Positions 25,873 to 34,387 of a stretch of DNA of 64,000 bases are shown here, one piece after another. The notes below the pieces were generated by a model that saw only the letters and a list, made by a program, of their open reading frames with translations, was not told the origin of the DNA and did no database searches. A program made the translations under genes and the position numbers. How positions within the stretch are numbered: position 1 is the first letter of the stretch; every line of letters begins with the position of its first letter. Origin of the DNA: JADJYF01 sp965278995 (GTDB lineage Bacteria > Pseudomonadota > Gammaproteobacteria > Ga0077536); contig OZ257136.1 in NCBI GenBank assembly GCA_965278995.1, forward strand, positions 186,001 to 250,000. The letters run 5' to 3'.

Positions 25873-26838
25873 TCAGTCGTCGCGCATGTGGCCGCCGAAA
25901 GTGGCAGACAGACTTGCCACGAAAGCGCCGATCAGCAGAGAGAGGAACAGCCACAGGGTCCCATAGGCGACAGCTTTGCGGGCGGCGTCCGCGGCAGTCT
26001 TTGTCGCCACTTCAGCTTCGCGCAGATTGCCCTGGAATGTTGCATATGTATCCGTAACCCGCCTCTCCGCATCCTGCTGCGTTAAGCCGGTGCGCTCTGC
26101 CACCAGCTGGCCAACGTAGCGCACGTCTGCCGGCGGGAGCGGATCCGTACGACTGGCATGAACAAAGATCCGGCTCACTTCCGCGGCAGAACGCGCACTG
26201 GTGCTGTCACGATTTTCGGCAGTCAGCATCGTGGGGCTCATCGCAGAGGCCTGGCCGGGACGAAACAACGAGTCCACAAAGTAATCCAACGGTCCACTTC
26301 CGTTCATCGATTTACTGCTCGCTGCAGCGCCAGTCGCAACGGTGGCCGCACCGCTGGCGACGCCTCCTGCGATCGATGCGCCAGCTTGAACACCGCCGCC
26401 CAGGATCGAACCGAAAGTCGACGTGAGCACACTTGCCGAAATCAGCACAGCAACCGCCCAGGCCAGGAATCCATGCGCCGTATCGCGGAAGTACACTTCG
26501 TCCGAAGGCACATCCATCCACCGCGTCCGCAGTCGTCCAGCAATATATCCACCCATCGCCGAGGCGATGAGTTGCGTGAGTGTCAGCCAGACTATTGTTG
26601 AAACGCCGAAGCTGGTCGCACTGATGCCTTCGGTGGACCACGGCGAAACCGCCGACAGGCCTAGACCCATGCCAAGCATGACGAGCAGCAGGGAAAGGCT
26701 CGCCGCAGTTGCCGCACCAGCGGCAATAGCACCCCACGACACTGCACTGGCGGCCGGCCGTGAGGCGGGGCGCACAGCGCCGTCATATTCACGGCTGTGC
26801 ACATGCGTTTGCGGTATTGTTGCAGTGGTACTGGACAT
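25873..26838 (-). CDS. multi-pass membrane protein with Gly/Ala-rich loops, unknown function
   Basis: 321 residues from ATG 26838, chosen because AGGAAT lies just upstream; the frame is open for another 51 codons without support. Transmembrane segments are seen around residues 35-58, 78-100, 120-150 (with a Gly/Ala-rich run) and at the C-terminus (about 295-315). A soluble stretch between about 200 and 285 contains EVSRIFVHASRTDPLPPADVRYV. It resembles PhnA-like or uncharacterised stress-associated membrane proteins, but I cannot name the family with confidence. Confidence 0.65.
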   Translation of the reverse strand: MSSTTATIPQTHVHSREYDGAVRPASRPAASAVSWGAIAAGAATAASLSLLLVMLGMGLGLSAVSPWSTEGISATSFGVSTIVWLTLTQLIASAMGGYIAGRLRTRWMDVPSDEVYFRDTAHGFLAWAVAVLISASVLTSTFGSILGGGVQAGASIAGGVASGAATVATGAAASSKSMNGSGPLDYFVDSLFRPGQASAMSPTMLTAENRDSTSARSAAEVSRIFVHASRTDPLPPADVRYVGQLVAERTGLTQQDAERRVTDTYATFQGNLREAEVATKTAADAARKAVAYGTLWLFLSLLIGAFVASLSATFGGHMRDD

Positions 26839-27017
26839 AGAGATTCCTTGCGTCATCGGAGAGGGTGCCAAGCGTAGGCAGATGGCACTTCGGAGTCTGT
26901 GCGTTGACACACTCCTGCTCTGTTGGTCGCCGTACAGACCGGCCATTGTCACTAACCGATATTCCGGATTGCAGCGCTTTGCGCTCGACACACAACTCCA
27001 CTACCGGAACAATTTAA

Positions 27018-27152
27018 ATGACCAACGCTTTTGAATTCCCTTACTTGATGATGTGGACGCTCGGTGCGCCATTGATCATTGCGATCGTCAGTGTTCTGTT
27101 CGACGGAACTATGCAGCGCGCACGTACGGGCGCTCAACCGCTACGTGCCTGA
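27018..27152 (+). CDS. 44-residue membrane peptide (tentative)
   Basis: An ORF reading MTNAFEFPYLMMWTLGAP then LIIAIVSVLFDGTMQRA and a polar tail before TGA at 27150-27152. One transmembrane helix is flanked by charged residues. The ribosome binding site is weak (GGAA ten bases upstream). It starts in the divergent region of the larger membrane protein and ends 36 bp before gnd, so it could lead the gnd-zwf transcript. Called on composition and position only. Confidence 0.4.
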   Translation: MTNAFEFPYLMMWTLGAPLIIAIVSVLFDGTMQRARTGAQPLRA

Positions 27153-27188
27153 AGTGAAACTGGATACGGCAGTGATGAATCCCCTTCC

Positions 27189-28205
27189 ATGAATATCGGC
27201 ATGGTTGGCCTCGGCCGGATGGGTGCCAACATGGTGCGTCGCCTGATCAAAGACGGGCATCGCTGTGTGGTCTTCAACCGTTCACCACAAAAGGTCGGCG
27301 AACTCGTCGACGAAGGCGCCCTCGGTGCCTCGTCTCTGGCCGACCTCGTCAGACAGCTCGAAGCGCCGCGGGCAGTGTGGTTGATGGTCCCTGCTGCAGT
27401 CGTCGACCAATTCATTGCCGAGCTGCTGCCACTGCTCGAGCGAGGGGATATCCTGATTGACGGCGGAAATTCCTGCTATACGGATGACATACGGCGTACG
27501 AAGGATCTCGAAGTAGTAGGAATCCGCTACGTCGACGTGGGCACGAGCGGCGGTGTGTGGGGATTGGAACGCGGCTACTGTTTGATGATCGGCGGCGAGC
27601 GCAACGTCGTGGAGCATCTTGACCCCATATTTGCCACGTTGGCGCCAGGTGGCGGCGACAACTTACGGACGCCCGGGCGCGGGGACCGCAGCGGAACTGC
27701 AGAACAGGGATACCTGCATTGCGGTGCGAGCGGCGCTGGCCACTTCGCAAAAATGATCCACAATGGCATCGAATACGGACTGATGGCCGCTTACGCCGAA
27801 GGCTTCAGCATCCTGCGTGAGGCAAATGCAGGCAAGCAAGTTTACGCCTCCGATGCTGGCTCAGCACCTTTGCGCGAGCCCGGGAATTATCAGTATGAAT
27901 TCAATCTTGGCGACATAGCTGAGCTTTGGCGTCGCGGTAGCGTCATCTCTTCGTGGCTCCTTGATTTGACTTCGAATGCATTGGCCGCCGATCCCGATCT
28001 GCCGCAGTTTTCGAGTAGAGTCTCCGACTCTGGCGAAGGTCGGTGGGCGATCAGAGCGGCGATCGACGAAGGGGTCCCAGTTCCCGTACTTACTGCGGCG
28101 CTGTATGCGCGCTTCGCGTCACGTGGTGAGGCTGATTTCCAGGGCAAACTGCTCTCGGCCATGCGCTACGGATTCGGCGCTCATGTGGAACAGCCGCTGT
28201 CATGA
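27189..28205 (+). CDS. gnd: 6-phosphogluconate dehydrogenase, decarboxylating (short, NAD-type form)
   Basis: 338 residues, the short form of the family (E. coli Gnd is 468). The N-terminal Rossmann loop is MNIGMVGLGRMGANMVRRL with R33/S-type residues after the second strand (VFNRSPQKV). The substrate segments DGGNSCYTDD, GTSGGVWGLERGYCLMIGG and CGASGAGHFAKMIHNGIEYG are complete, including catalytic Lys and Glu. It oxidises 6-phosphogluconate to ribulose-5-phosphate and CO2; short forms commonly prefer NAD. zwf follows after 10 bp, so the two make the oxidative branch in one transcript. Confidence 0.92.
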   Translation: MNIGMVGLGRMGANMVRRLIKDGHRCVVFNRSPQKVGELVDEGALGASSLADLVRQLEAPRAVWLMVPAAVVDQFIAELLPLLERGDILIDGGNSCYTDDIRRTKDLEVVGIRYVDVGTSGGVWGLERGYCLMIGGERNVVEHLDPIFATLAPGGGDNLRTPGRGDRSGTAEQGYLHCGASGAGHFAKMIHNGIEYGLMAAYAEGFSILREANAGKQVYASDAGSAPLREPGNYQYEFNLGDIAELWRRGSVISSWLLDLTSNALAADPDLPQFSSRVSDSGEGRWAIRAAIDEGVPVPVLTAALYARFASRGEADFQGKLLSAMRYGFGAHVEQPLS

Positions 28206-28215
28206 CCATGGCCTC

Positions 28216-29553
28216 GTGAGCGAGGCTCGGTCCGATGCCTTGGTATTTTTTGGAGCGAGTGGTGATCTCGTCTTCAAAAAGATTTTCCCGGCACTCTACG
28301 CGATGGAGCAGCACGGGCATCTCGATGTGCCTGTCATCGGCGTTGCGCGCTCGGACTGGACCACTGAACATTTCCGCGCGAGGGCCAGAGAGAGCGTTGC
28401 CCGACAGGCCGACTTCGACGACGAGATCTTCGGGCGCCTGCAGAATCGCCTTCGCTACGTGAGCGGTGATTATGGCAGTGCTGCGACGTATATTGCCCTG
28501 CGAAAAGAACTCGACGGTTCTTCGAATCCCCTGCATTATCTCGCCATCCCGCCCAGTCTGTTCAAGACGGTAGTGGAGGGTATCGGCCGCTCCGATTGCG
28601 GACTCGGCGCACGCGTTGTCGTGGAAAAGCCTTTCGGTCGGGATCTGGCGTCTGCTCAATCCCTGAGCGCAACGCTCCACACCGTATTCGATGAATCTCA
28701 CGTATACCGTATCGATCATTTCCTGGGCAAAGAGTCGGTGCAGAATCTGCTGGTTTTCCGCTTCGCCAACACGTTTCTCGAGCCCGTCTGGAACCGCGAC
28801 TATATCGAGAGTGTGCAGATCACCATGGCCGAGGACTTCGGCGTGGAGGGCCGTGGTCAATTCTACGAAGAGTCGGGCACCATTCGCGATGTCGTTCAGA
28901 ACCACCTGCTCCAAGTCGTTGGGTTTCTTGCGATGGAACCACCGTCGACGACGAACCAGGTCTCGATCCGCGACGAACAGGTCAAAGTATTCCGAACGAT
29001 CTGCCCGCTGCGGCCAGAGGATCTGGTGCGCGGCCAGTTTCACGGCTATCGTCAGGAGGAAGGCGTTGCGGCGCAGTCGATGGTCGAGACGTTCGTCGCA
29101 GCTCGGTTACGTATCGATACTTTGCGCTGGCAAGGCGTGCCGTTTTTCATCCGTGCCGGCAAGTGCCTCCCCACCACCTTGACCGAGGTCATGGTTGTGC
29201 TCAAACCTCCTGTCCTGAGCAAGCTGTGCCCCGGACAAGGAAACTATGTGCGCTTTCGCCTGAGCCCTGATGTCATGATTGCCATCGGCGCGCGTGTGAA
29301 GCGTCCCGGTGAGCTGTTGATCGGAGATCCGACGGAACTCAAAGTGATGAATCAGCCGACAGGCGATGAGATGGCGGCTTATGAGCGCCTGTTGAGCGAT
29401 GCAATGTCGGGCGACAACACACTTTTTGCGAGCCAATCCGGAGTGGAAGCTGCGTGGTCGATAGTCCAACCCGTACTCGGCAATGTGACGCCGCTATTTC
29501 AATATCCTCCCGGCACCTGGGGTCCACCGGAAGCTAGCGCGCTCGAAGCTTAA
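28216..29553 (+). CDS. zwf: glucose-6-phosphate 1-dehydrogenase
   Basis: 445 residues from GTG 28216, ten bases after gnd. The product begins VSEARSDALVFFGASGDLVFKKIFP, so the dinucleotide-binding start (GASGDL) is complete. The substrate signature YRIDHFLGKESVQNLLVFRFAN is intact with catalytic His. It is shorter than E. coli Zwf (491), mostly toward the C-terminus. It makes 6-phosphogluconolactone and NAD(P)H. No lactonase gene (pgl) is adjacent. The longer open frame overlapping gnd has no support. Confidence 0.92.
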   Translation: MSEARSDALVFFGASGDLVFKKIFPALYAMEQHGHLDVPVIGVARSDWTTEHFRARARESVARQADFDDEIFGRLQNRLRYVSGDYGSAATYIALRKELDGSSNPLHYLAIPPSLFKTVVEGIGRSDCGLGARVVVEKPFGRDLASAQSLSATLHTVFDESHVYRIDHFLGKESVQNLLVFRFANTFLEPVWNRDYIESVQITMAEDFGVEGRGQFYEESGTIRDVVQNHLLQVVGFLAMEPPSTTNQVSIRDEQVKVFRTICPLRPEDLVRGQFHGYRQEEGVAAQSMVETFVAARLRIDTLRWQGVPFFIRAGKCLPTTLTEVMVVLKPPVLSKLCPGQGNYVRFRLSPDVMIAIGARVKRPGELLIGDPTELKVMNQPTGDEMAAYERLLSDAMSGDNTLFASQSGVEAAWSIVQPVLGNVTPLFQYPPGTWGPPEASALEA

Positions 29554-29662
29554 TTCCGCGCAAGGAACTGACCCAACCTTCAGCTAAGCCGCCCAAACTA
29601 CCTACCGTCGCAGCGTGCCCTGGGACTAAGCCGGGGATCCCGCCCCGCAGAGGCCGCTTAGC

Positions 29663-30175
29663 TCATGACTGAGGCGTCCCGCTTTCGAGTCTGATTACGC
29701 TCATCTCGCCATCGGCCTCAAGGTACATGCGTTTAATCATGGCAAGGTCTTCGATGCCTTCGTGCCGAATCTTCGCGTTCAGCTCTTCATCAGTGATGAA
29801 CTCTTTCCGCATATTCCGTCGTTGCAATTTGCCATCGCGTACCAGACAGAGACGAGGTGCGGAAGTTAATCGCTGAACAACAGGATATCGAAAACTCAGA
29901 GAGTCCAGCAGATAACTCCAGAACACCAGGGTTCCAATCAATACCATGCCATCAGTAGCCGAGGTTGCATCGCCTATCATGCTGTTCTGCGCGGCATCTC
30001 CGAGGATGACAACAAACAGAAAGTCGCTGATGCACAGCGACCCAACGTCACGCCGCAATACGAAGCGGAAAATGCCGAAGAGGAACCAGTACATCAACGT
30101 GCCGCGCAGCATCAATTCGACTGGCGAGACCGTGAAGTCCAGAATCTCGGAAATTTCGAAGGCTAGAATATTCAA
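29663..30175 (-). CDS. YetF/DUF421 family membrane protein
   Basis: 170 residues. Two or three N-terminal helices (about 20-90) lead into the soluble YetF domain with VQRLTSAPRLCLVRDGKLQRRNMRKEFITDEELNAKIRHEGI. The family is widespread and linked to stress and spore or germination physiology, but the biochemical role is unknown. It is convergent with zwf; an 8-bp inverted repeat (AGCTAAGC/GCTTAGCT, 29582-29663) brackets the gap and could act as a weak terminator. Confidence 0.88.
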   Translation of the reverse strand: MNILAFEISEILDFTVSPVELMLRGTLMYWFLFGIFRFVLRRDVGSLCISDFLFVVILGDAAQNSMIGDATSATDGMVLIGTLVFWSYLLDSLSFRYPVVQRLTSAPRLCLVRDGKLQRRNMRKEFITDEELNAKIRHEGIEDLAMIKRMYLEADGEMSVIRLESGTPQS

Positions 30176-30289
30176 CGTAGTATGAATCAGATGTCGGGTT
30201 GCTGCCCGCGCGGTGTCGTTACGCGTATGGCCTTGGCGGGTAGCTTTCGAAATCGCCGATCATTTTCTGACCGGCGATACCGTTATGTT

Positions 30290-30817
30290 CTAAACGCCGA
30301 CTGAACTGTCCTTCTGTTTTGAGAGTGAGGTCAACGTGTCGTGTTCACCCATGCCAATAGGCTTACCTGCGGCGATTGAAGCTGCCATCGAAAATTTACG
30401 GACCAGCTTGCTATGCGGGCCGTCCCAGTATTCGGCGGTATTGGGTGTGACGGATAGAAGCGCGAGGCTCGGCGTCTCAGGACCCTCGGGAAACCACGGC
30501 TTGGCGTGGGATGTCCACAATCGCTTCATCTTTTCCCGATCATGGTCAAGTTCGCCGCGACCTGAGATGGACACATAGACTGCGTGTTCGACGTCGGTGA
30601 AGTTCAGATTGACTACTTTCAGCCGTTCAACGTCAGTCACAGTAGTTTTATCGATGAAAAACCAGAAAGTGCCGCGCTTATCCATTTCCAGCGGGGTCAT
30701 CGGGCGGCTGGTCAACGCCCCGTGCTCGTCAATATTCGTCAGCATTGCAATCGTAAAGTTTTCGACAAGCTCGCAAAGTTGAGTCAAGTCAGGATTGGTC
30801 TGGTCGTGTATCTTCAT
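30290..30817 (-). CDS. pyridoxamine 5'-phosphate oxidase-fold protein (general stress protein 26-like)
   Basis: 175 residues from ATG 30817, with AAGGTG six bases upstream; a GTG three codons earlier is the alternative. The split-barrel FMN-binding pattern of general stress proteins is present: NIDEHGALTSRPMTPLEMDKRGTFWFFID, then VNLNFTDVEHAVYVSISGRGEL and RLWTSHAKPWFPEGPETPSLALLSVTP. Such proteins bind FMN or F420 and reduce unknown substrates under stress. It stands alone, next to YetF. Confidence 0.85.
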   Translation of the reverse strand: MKIHDQTNPDLTQLCELVENFTIAMLTNIDEHGALTSRPMTPLEMDKRGTFWFFIDKTTVTDVERLKVVNLNFTDVEHAVYVSISGRGELDHDREKMKRLWTSHAKPWFPEGPETPSLALLSVTPNTAEYWDGPHSKLVRKFSMAASIAAGKPIGMGEHDTLTSLSKQKDSSVGV

Positions 30818-31044
30818 CAAATTCACCTTAAGAGCTGGGCGGGGATGTCATGCAGATTGAAACATCTGCGTCGAGTCCATGGTGCAGCCTTTGCCCGTTT
30901 ACGACTGTCGGATTCCGCACATACAAACCGTGGATCGAGGGCGTACGCTGCAGACGTCAAGAAAGCAGAGGGGCTGGACGCGTATTCCTCAACAAGAATC
31001 AACTATGGAATACCCAGTCGCCAAAGTTCAGGCAGGGCGCATTT

Positions 31045-31401
31045 ATGAACCATGCATCAGTCATCACCGTAGCGGCTTTGCTGGCCAGCAATACTGCTGT
31101 AGCTCTTGCTGCCGATAATAGTGCTGATGCTTTCGACCAGACCGCAGTCGGCGCGATACGCAACCATTGCCAGACCACGCAATACGTTGACCATTCCCTC
31201 CACGGTCCAGTGAATTCCAAGACCAGATCGATTGCCATCGATCGTCAAGCGACGGCATTTCAGAGGAAAAATCTGGGTGCTCACGAGGCCTACTACAACG
31301 ATCTCAGGAAGAATGCCCGGAGCGCACTGGATACCCATCGGGGGAACGCTGAATCAGCGTTGGCGGCCTATCAAAACCTGACGGGTGATAACCCGGAGTA
31401 A
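31045..31401 (+). CDS. small exported protein of unknown function
   Basis: 118 residues from ATG 31045. A signal peptide (MNHASVITVAALLASNTAVALA) with cleavage near residue 23 predicts a periplasmic location. The mature part is hydrophilic with one Cys and a helix-prone C-terminal half (KNLGAHEAYYNDLRKNARSALDTHRG). I recognise no family. The longer frame upstream has no support. A roughly 230-bp gap before it (30818-31044) holds nothing I can identify. Confidence 0.6.
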   Translation: MNHASVITVAALLASNTAVALAADNSADAFDQTAVGAIRNHCQTTQYVDHSLHGPVNSKTRSIAIDRQATAFQRKNLGAHEAYYNDLRKNARSALDTHRGNAESALAAYQNLTGDNPE

Positions 31402-31540
31402 CCCGCGCTGGCCTCCGGCGGTTGTTCGATGTGAGCGAAGCCGCATTTACGGCCTTCCCGAACGGCTGCCCCACCTAGCATTGCTTTGAGCTACCGGTCA
31501 GAATCTGCAGTTGGGCTACTCACTTCAGGAGTGATCACGC

Positions 31541-32014
31541 ATGCAACCCGCAAAGCAATCGCCGTTGGTTCCGACCTTTCGCCACGACACCAGCCAGGTG
31601 CAATGGGCAAAATTTTTCACGCCCGGCACCTGGTATCGAATCATGAATGTGGATCTTGATGCCCGCACCGCCGACATGCTGGTTAAGTTCGAGCCTCAGA
31701 GCCAGTGCATGTATCACCGCCACGCCTGCTGCACAACCACGCTCGTGCTGGAAGGGGAATTGCGTGTTCGTGAGCAGTTGAATGGCGCCGAAGTGGTGAA
31801 AGTGAAACCCGCCGGCAGCTACTCGCGCGGGGGTCTGGGCGAGATCCATATCGAAGGTAGCGGACATGAAGACGCCATCATTTTCTTCGCTATGCGCACA
31901 ACAGGCGATGTAATCTACGAACTGCTGAACGAGGATCTTTCCCTGCGGCGGGCCGTCACGGTGGAGGATTTTTATCGTGACTGGCAAAAGTATTGGCCAG
32001 CCGACGTAGGCTAA
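31541..32014 (+). CDS. cupin-domain protein
   Basis: 157 residues. A single RmlC-like cupin barrel: CMYHRHACCTTTLVLEGELRVRE carries the first metal-binding motif (HxH then E), and the second motif region is EIHIEGSGHEDAIIFF. It may be a metal-dependent dioxygenase or a small-ligand sensor. CAGGAG lies eight bases before ATG 31541. It precedes malonyl-CoA decarboxylase by 130 bp; a functional link is unknown. Confidence 0.75.
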   Translation: MQPAKQSPLVPTFRHDTSQVQWAKFFTPGTWYRIMNVDLDARTADMLVKFEPQSQCMYHRHACCTTTLVLEGELRVREQLNGAEVVKVKPAGSYSRGGLGEIHIEGSGHEDAIIFFAMRTTGDVIYELLNEDLSLRRAVTVEDFYRDWQKYWPADVG

Positions 32015-32144
32015 TGAGACCTCGCGCGTCGCGTCAATAGTCGCAGGTGGGTGTGCAATAGCGCTCGCGTTTGCTTGAGGCGGTTGGTCAGCACACGCAT
32101 GGAATCGGTGTTCCAATTCTCAAACTGTCCGATGAGATGGTTTT

Positions 32145-33512
32145 GTGACCTCTGCCTATTTTTCTGATCTATTGAGCGCTATCGCTGAGAGGGGACGGAA
32201 TCTGTTGGGTCTGGATTCGCTTCCTGATCCGGCAAGACAGGCATCCGATCTCGTCGAATTGTGCGAACAACTACTGTCCGGACGCGGCGAAGCTTCTGGC
32301 GTAGCGCTGGCCCAGGAAGTGCTGAACCGTTACTTAGAGATGGACGAAGAAGCGCGCCTGGGGTTCTTCCAGTCGCTCGCAGATAAGTTTGGCCCCGATT
32401 TTGAGCAACTTTCCCGGGCAGTTACCGCATGGAATGGAGATCCAAATGCGCAGCAAGCCGCCGATCTGCATTTTCTTTCTGAACCGCGAAGGCAGGAGCT
32501 GTTCCGTCGCTTGAATGGGGCCCCGGGAGGTACGACCGCTCTCGTGGCGTTACGCCACGAATTGCTCGCGCACGCCGGGGTGCATAAGTCGCTTTACGAG
32601 GTCGACCGAGATTTGGTTCATTTGCTCTCGTCGTGGTTCAATCGCGGATTTCTTTCGCTTAAACATATCGACTGGTCTTCGCCTGCGCTCATTCTGGAAA
32701 AGATTATTCGCTATGAGGCCGTCCACGAAATTCGCGATTGGGACGATCTGCGTCGCCGCATCGATCCCATGGATCGTCGGTGCTATGCCTTTTTCCACCC
32801 GGCGCTTGTGGACGAACCGTTGATTTTCGTCGAAGTGGCTTTGACGATCGAACTGCCTGCTGCGATCCAGCCACTGCTCGCAGCGGATCGTTCCGTTGTG
32901 CCGCCCAAGGCTGCACGCACCGCGGTTTTCTACTCCATTTCCAACTGTCAGAAGGGCCTGGCGGGTATTTCATTCGGAAATTTTCTGATTAAGCAGGTTG
33001 CAGAAGAATTACGCCGAGAGCTGCCGAAATTGGAAAATTTCGTCACGCTTTCACCAGTGCCCGGCTTTATGCGCTGGCTGACTGAAGAGGCACAGCTTCA
33101 GTTGAGTGAGGAAGACCAGGCAACGCTCGGTCTTCTCGTCGACACAGCGTGGGTAAACAACGACGTATTGACCAAACAGATTCGCGGTCTCGTCGAGCCG
33201 CTGGCCGCTCAATATTTCCTGGAAACACGCGACGACAGGGGTCGTGCTCGTGATCCTGTAGCTCGTTTTCATCTTGGCAACGGCGCGCGCATTGAGCGTA
33301 TTAATTGGTTGGGAGACACCTCGCGGAAAGGGCTCAAAGAGTCTGCGGGGTTGATGGTCAACTACCAGTACGAGCTTAGTGAGATCGAACGAAATCACGA
33401 GGCTTACGCTAACAAGAGCGAAGTTGTGGCGGGTTCGCAGGTTCGGAAGCTCTTGCGCCTGCGCAAAGCGTTTCGTCCCCTCGATCAGGATAGTGAGTCT
33501 CGCTCAGATTAG
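32145..33512 (+). CDS. malonyl-CoA decarboxylase
   Basis: 455 residues from a GTG at 32145. The helical N-terminal domain (to about 150) is followed by the catalytic GNAT-like domain with FLSLKHIDWSSPALILEKII, AVFYSISNCQKGLAGISFGNFLIKQV, FVTLSPVPGFMRWL (catalytic Ser region) and FHLGNGARIERINWLGD (catalytic His). It converts malonyl-CoA to acetyl-CoA and CO2. No malonyl-CoA synthetase (matB) or malonate carrier is next to it, so it may only adjust malonyl-CoA levels. Confidence 0.93.
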   Translation: MTSAYFSDLLSAIAERGRNLLGLDSLPDPARQASDLVELCEQLLSGRGEASGVALAQEVLNRYLEMDEEARLGFFQSLADKFGPDFEQLSRAVTAWNGDPNAQQAADLHFLSEPRRQELFRRLNGAPGGTTALVALRHELLAHAGVHKSLYEVDRDLVHLLSSWFNRGFLSLKHIDWSSPALILEKIIRYEAVHEIRDWDDLRRRIDPMDRRCYAFFHPALVDEPLIFVEVALTIELPAAIQPLLAADRSVVPPKAARTAVFYSISNCQKGLAGISFGNFLIKQVAEELRRELPKLENFVTLSPVPGFMRWLTEEAQLQLSEEDQATLGLLVDTAWVNNDVLTKQIRGLVEPLAAQYFLETRDDRGRARDPVARFHLGNGARIERINWLGDTSRKGLKESAGLMVNYQYELSEIERNHEAYANKSEVVAGSQVRKLLRLRKAFRPLDQDSESRSD

Positions 33513-33755
33513 CCCGTTGGTCGGGCGCCGCTTTCGCTGCACTGTGCAGTGCCGCGATCCTGGAAGTCCTCCTTTCGAATCACCTCTGCATGCCCGACCT
33601 TTTGGTCGAACTGGTTCGGACCATACCGCGCGACCTTTGGGCCAATCTCGTCCAGAAGAGAAAAAACGTTCCTGATGTCCGTCATCGCTTGGACGCCAAC
33701 CCGTTTCAAGTCACCGTCTGTGCTAGCGAGACCGGGCGAATCATGACTTCGGGAG

Positions 33756-33793
33756 TCGGATCTACACGGAAATCATTCTAAATTTTGCACCTG
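33756..33793. repeat. attL-like direct repeat (displaced yicC 3' end)
   Basis: Starts TCGGATCTACACGGAAA and ends in the reverse complement of a yicC 3' end (QVQNLE plus stop). It matches the repeat at 44,811-44,848 in 36 of 38 bases; both differences are synonymous in the yicC frame. It marks the left boundary of the integrative element. Confidence 0.85.
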
Positions 33794-33852
33794 AATCTCG
33801 AGTATTCCCCAAAAGGCTGTATTTATAGGCGTTTGACATGCTTGGCTCAGCC

Positions 33853-33874
33853 TTGGGTACACGCTTGAGTACAC
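33853..33874 (+). repeat. left arm-type repeat
   Basis: Contains GGTACACGCTTGAGTACAC. A copy with one mismatch occurs in the same orientation at 44,699-44,720. Each lies 60-90 bp inside its att repeat, where tyrosine integrases bind arm sites. The internal GTACAC units are spaced by 12 bp. Confidence 0.6.
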
Positions 33875-34387
33875 GTTTTTCCGCAGGCCGCACTCAAGGG
33901 AGCCCTTGCCCGGCCACGCTGCGAATCTTGATCGCGGGCGACGAGTGGTGGCGCCCAAAGTGCCGATTCGGCCGGAAGGAAAAGCTGCTCTGCCTCGACA
34001 TCCGTCTGGACTTTCCGCTCGGTGGGCGCCAGAACAATACTACCGGCCTCTTCAAAATGCTTGACCGCGCTTGACCCCAACGGGGCGAAAATGTGCAAAA
34101 AAACGGGCCTGATTCTTCAAGATACCGCGGGCCTTCGAACCTAATATCTTCCATCACACCTATATCGGTATTGGCTCACCGGCGGGTAAAACGGCGAGTC
34201 GGATCATTAGCCGATGAGGTGATTTTGGTCGATGTCCGTGCAGCGACTCATGCCCGCTGCTTCCCGCAAGCCGCCCAAAAGCCAGCGCAGTCAAGGCCCC
34301 ACAGCGTCGGGAAGTCGCAAATGTTGCTACTCGTCCCACGCCCCGTGGCTATGACTCCAAACAACGAATTTTGAGAGGGGAAACGTG

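Larger units (their letters stand above)
33513..34387. other. long non-coding stretch with the left att repeat
   Basis: About 875 bp without a gene I can defend. It contains the left 38-bp att repeat (33,756-33,793) and the arm-type repeat at 33,853-33,874. Two protein-like but unsupported ORFs lie here: 33,590-33,781 on + (the part LLVELVRTIPRDLWANLV looks coding-like) and 33,847-34,098 on -. The promoter of the amidohydrolase gene must lie near 34,300-34,370. Confidence 0.5.

Noticed and set aside
33847..34098. 83-codon minus ORF inside the left end of the island
   Set aside because: No ribosome binding site or family; spans the arm-type repeat.
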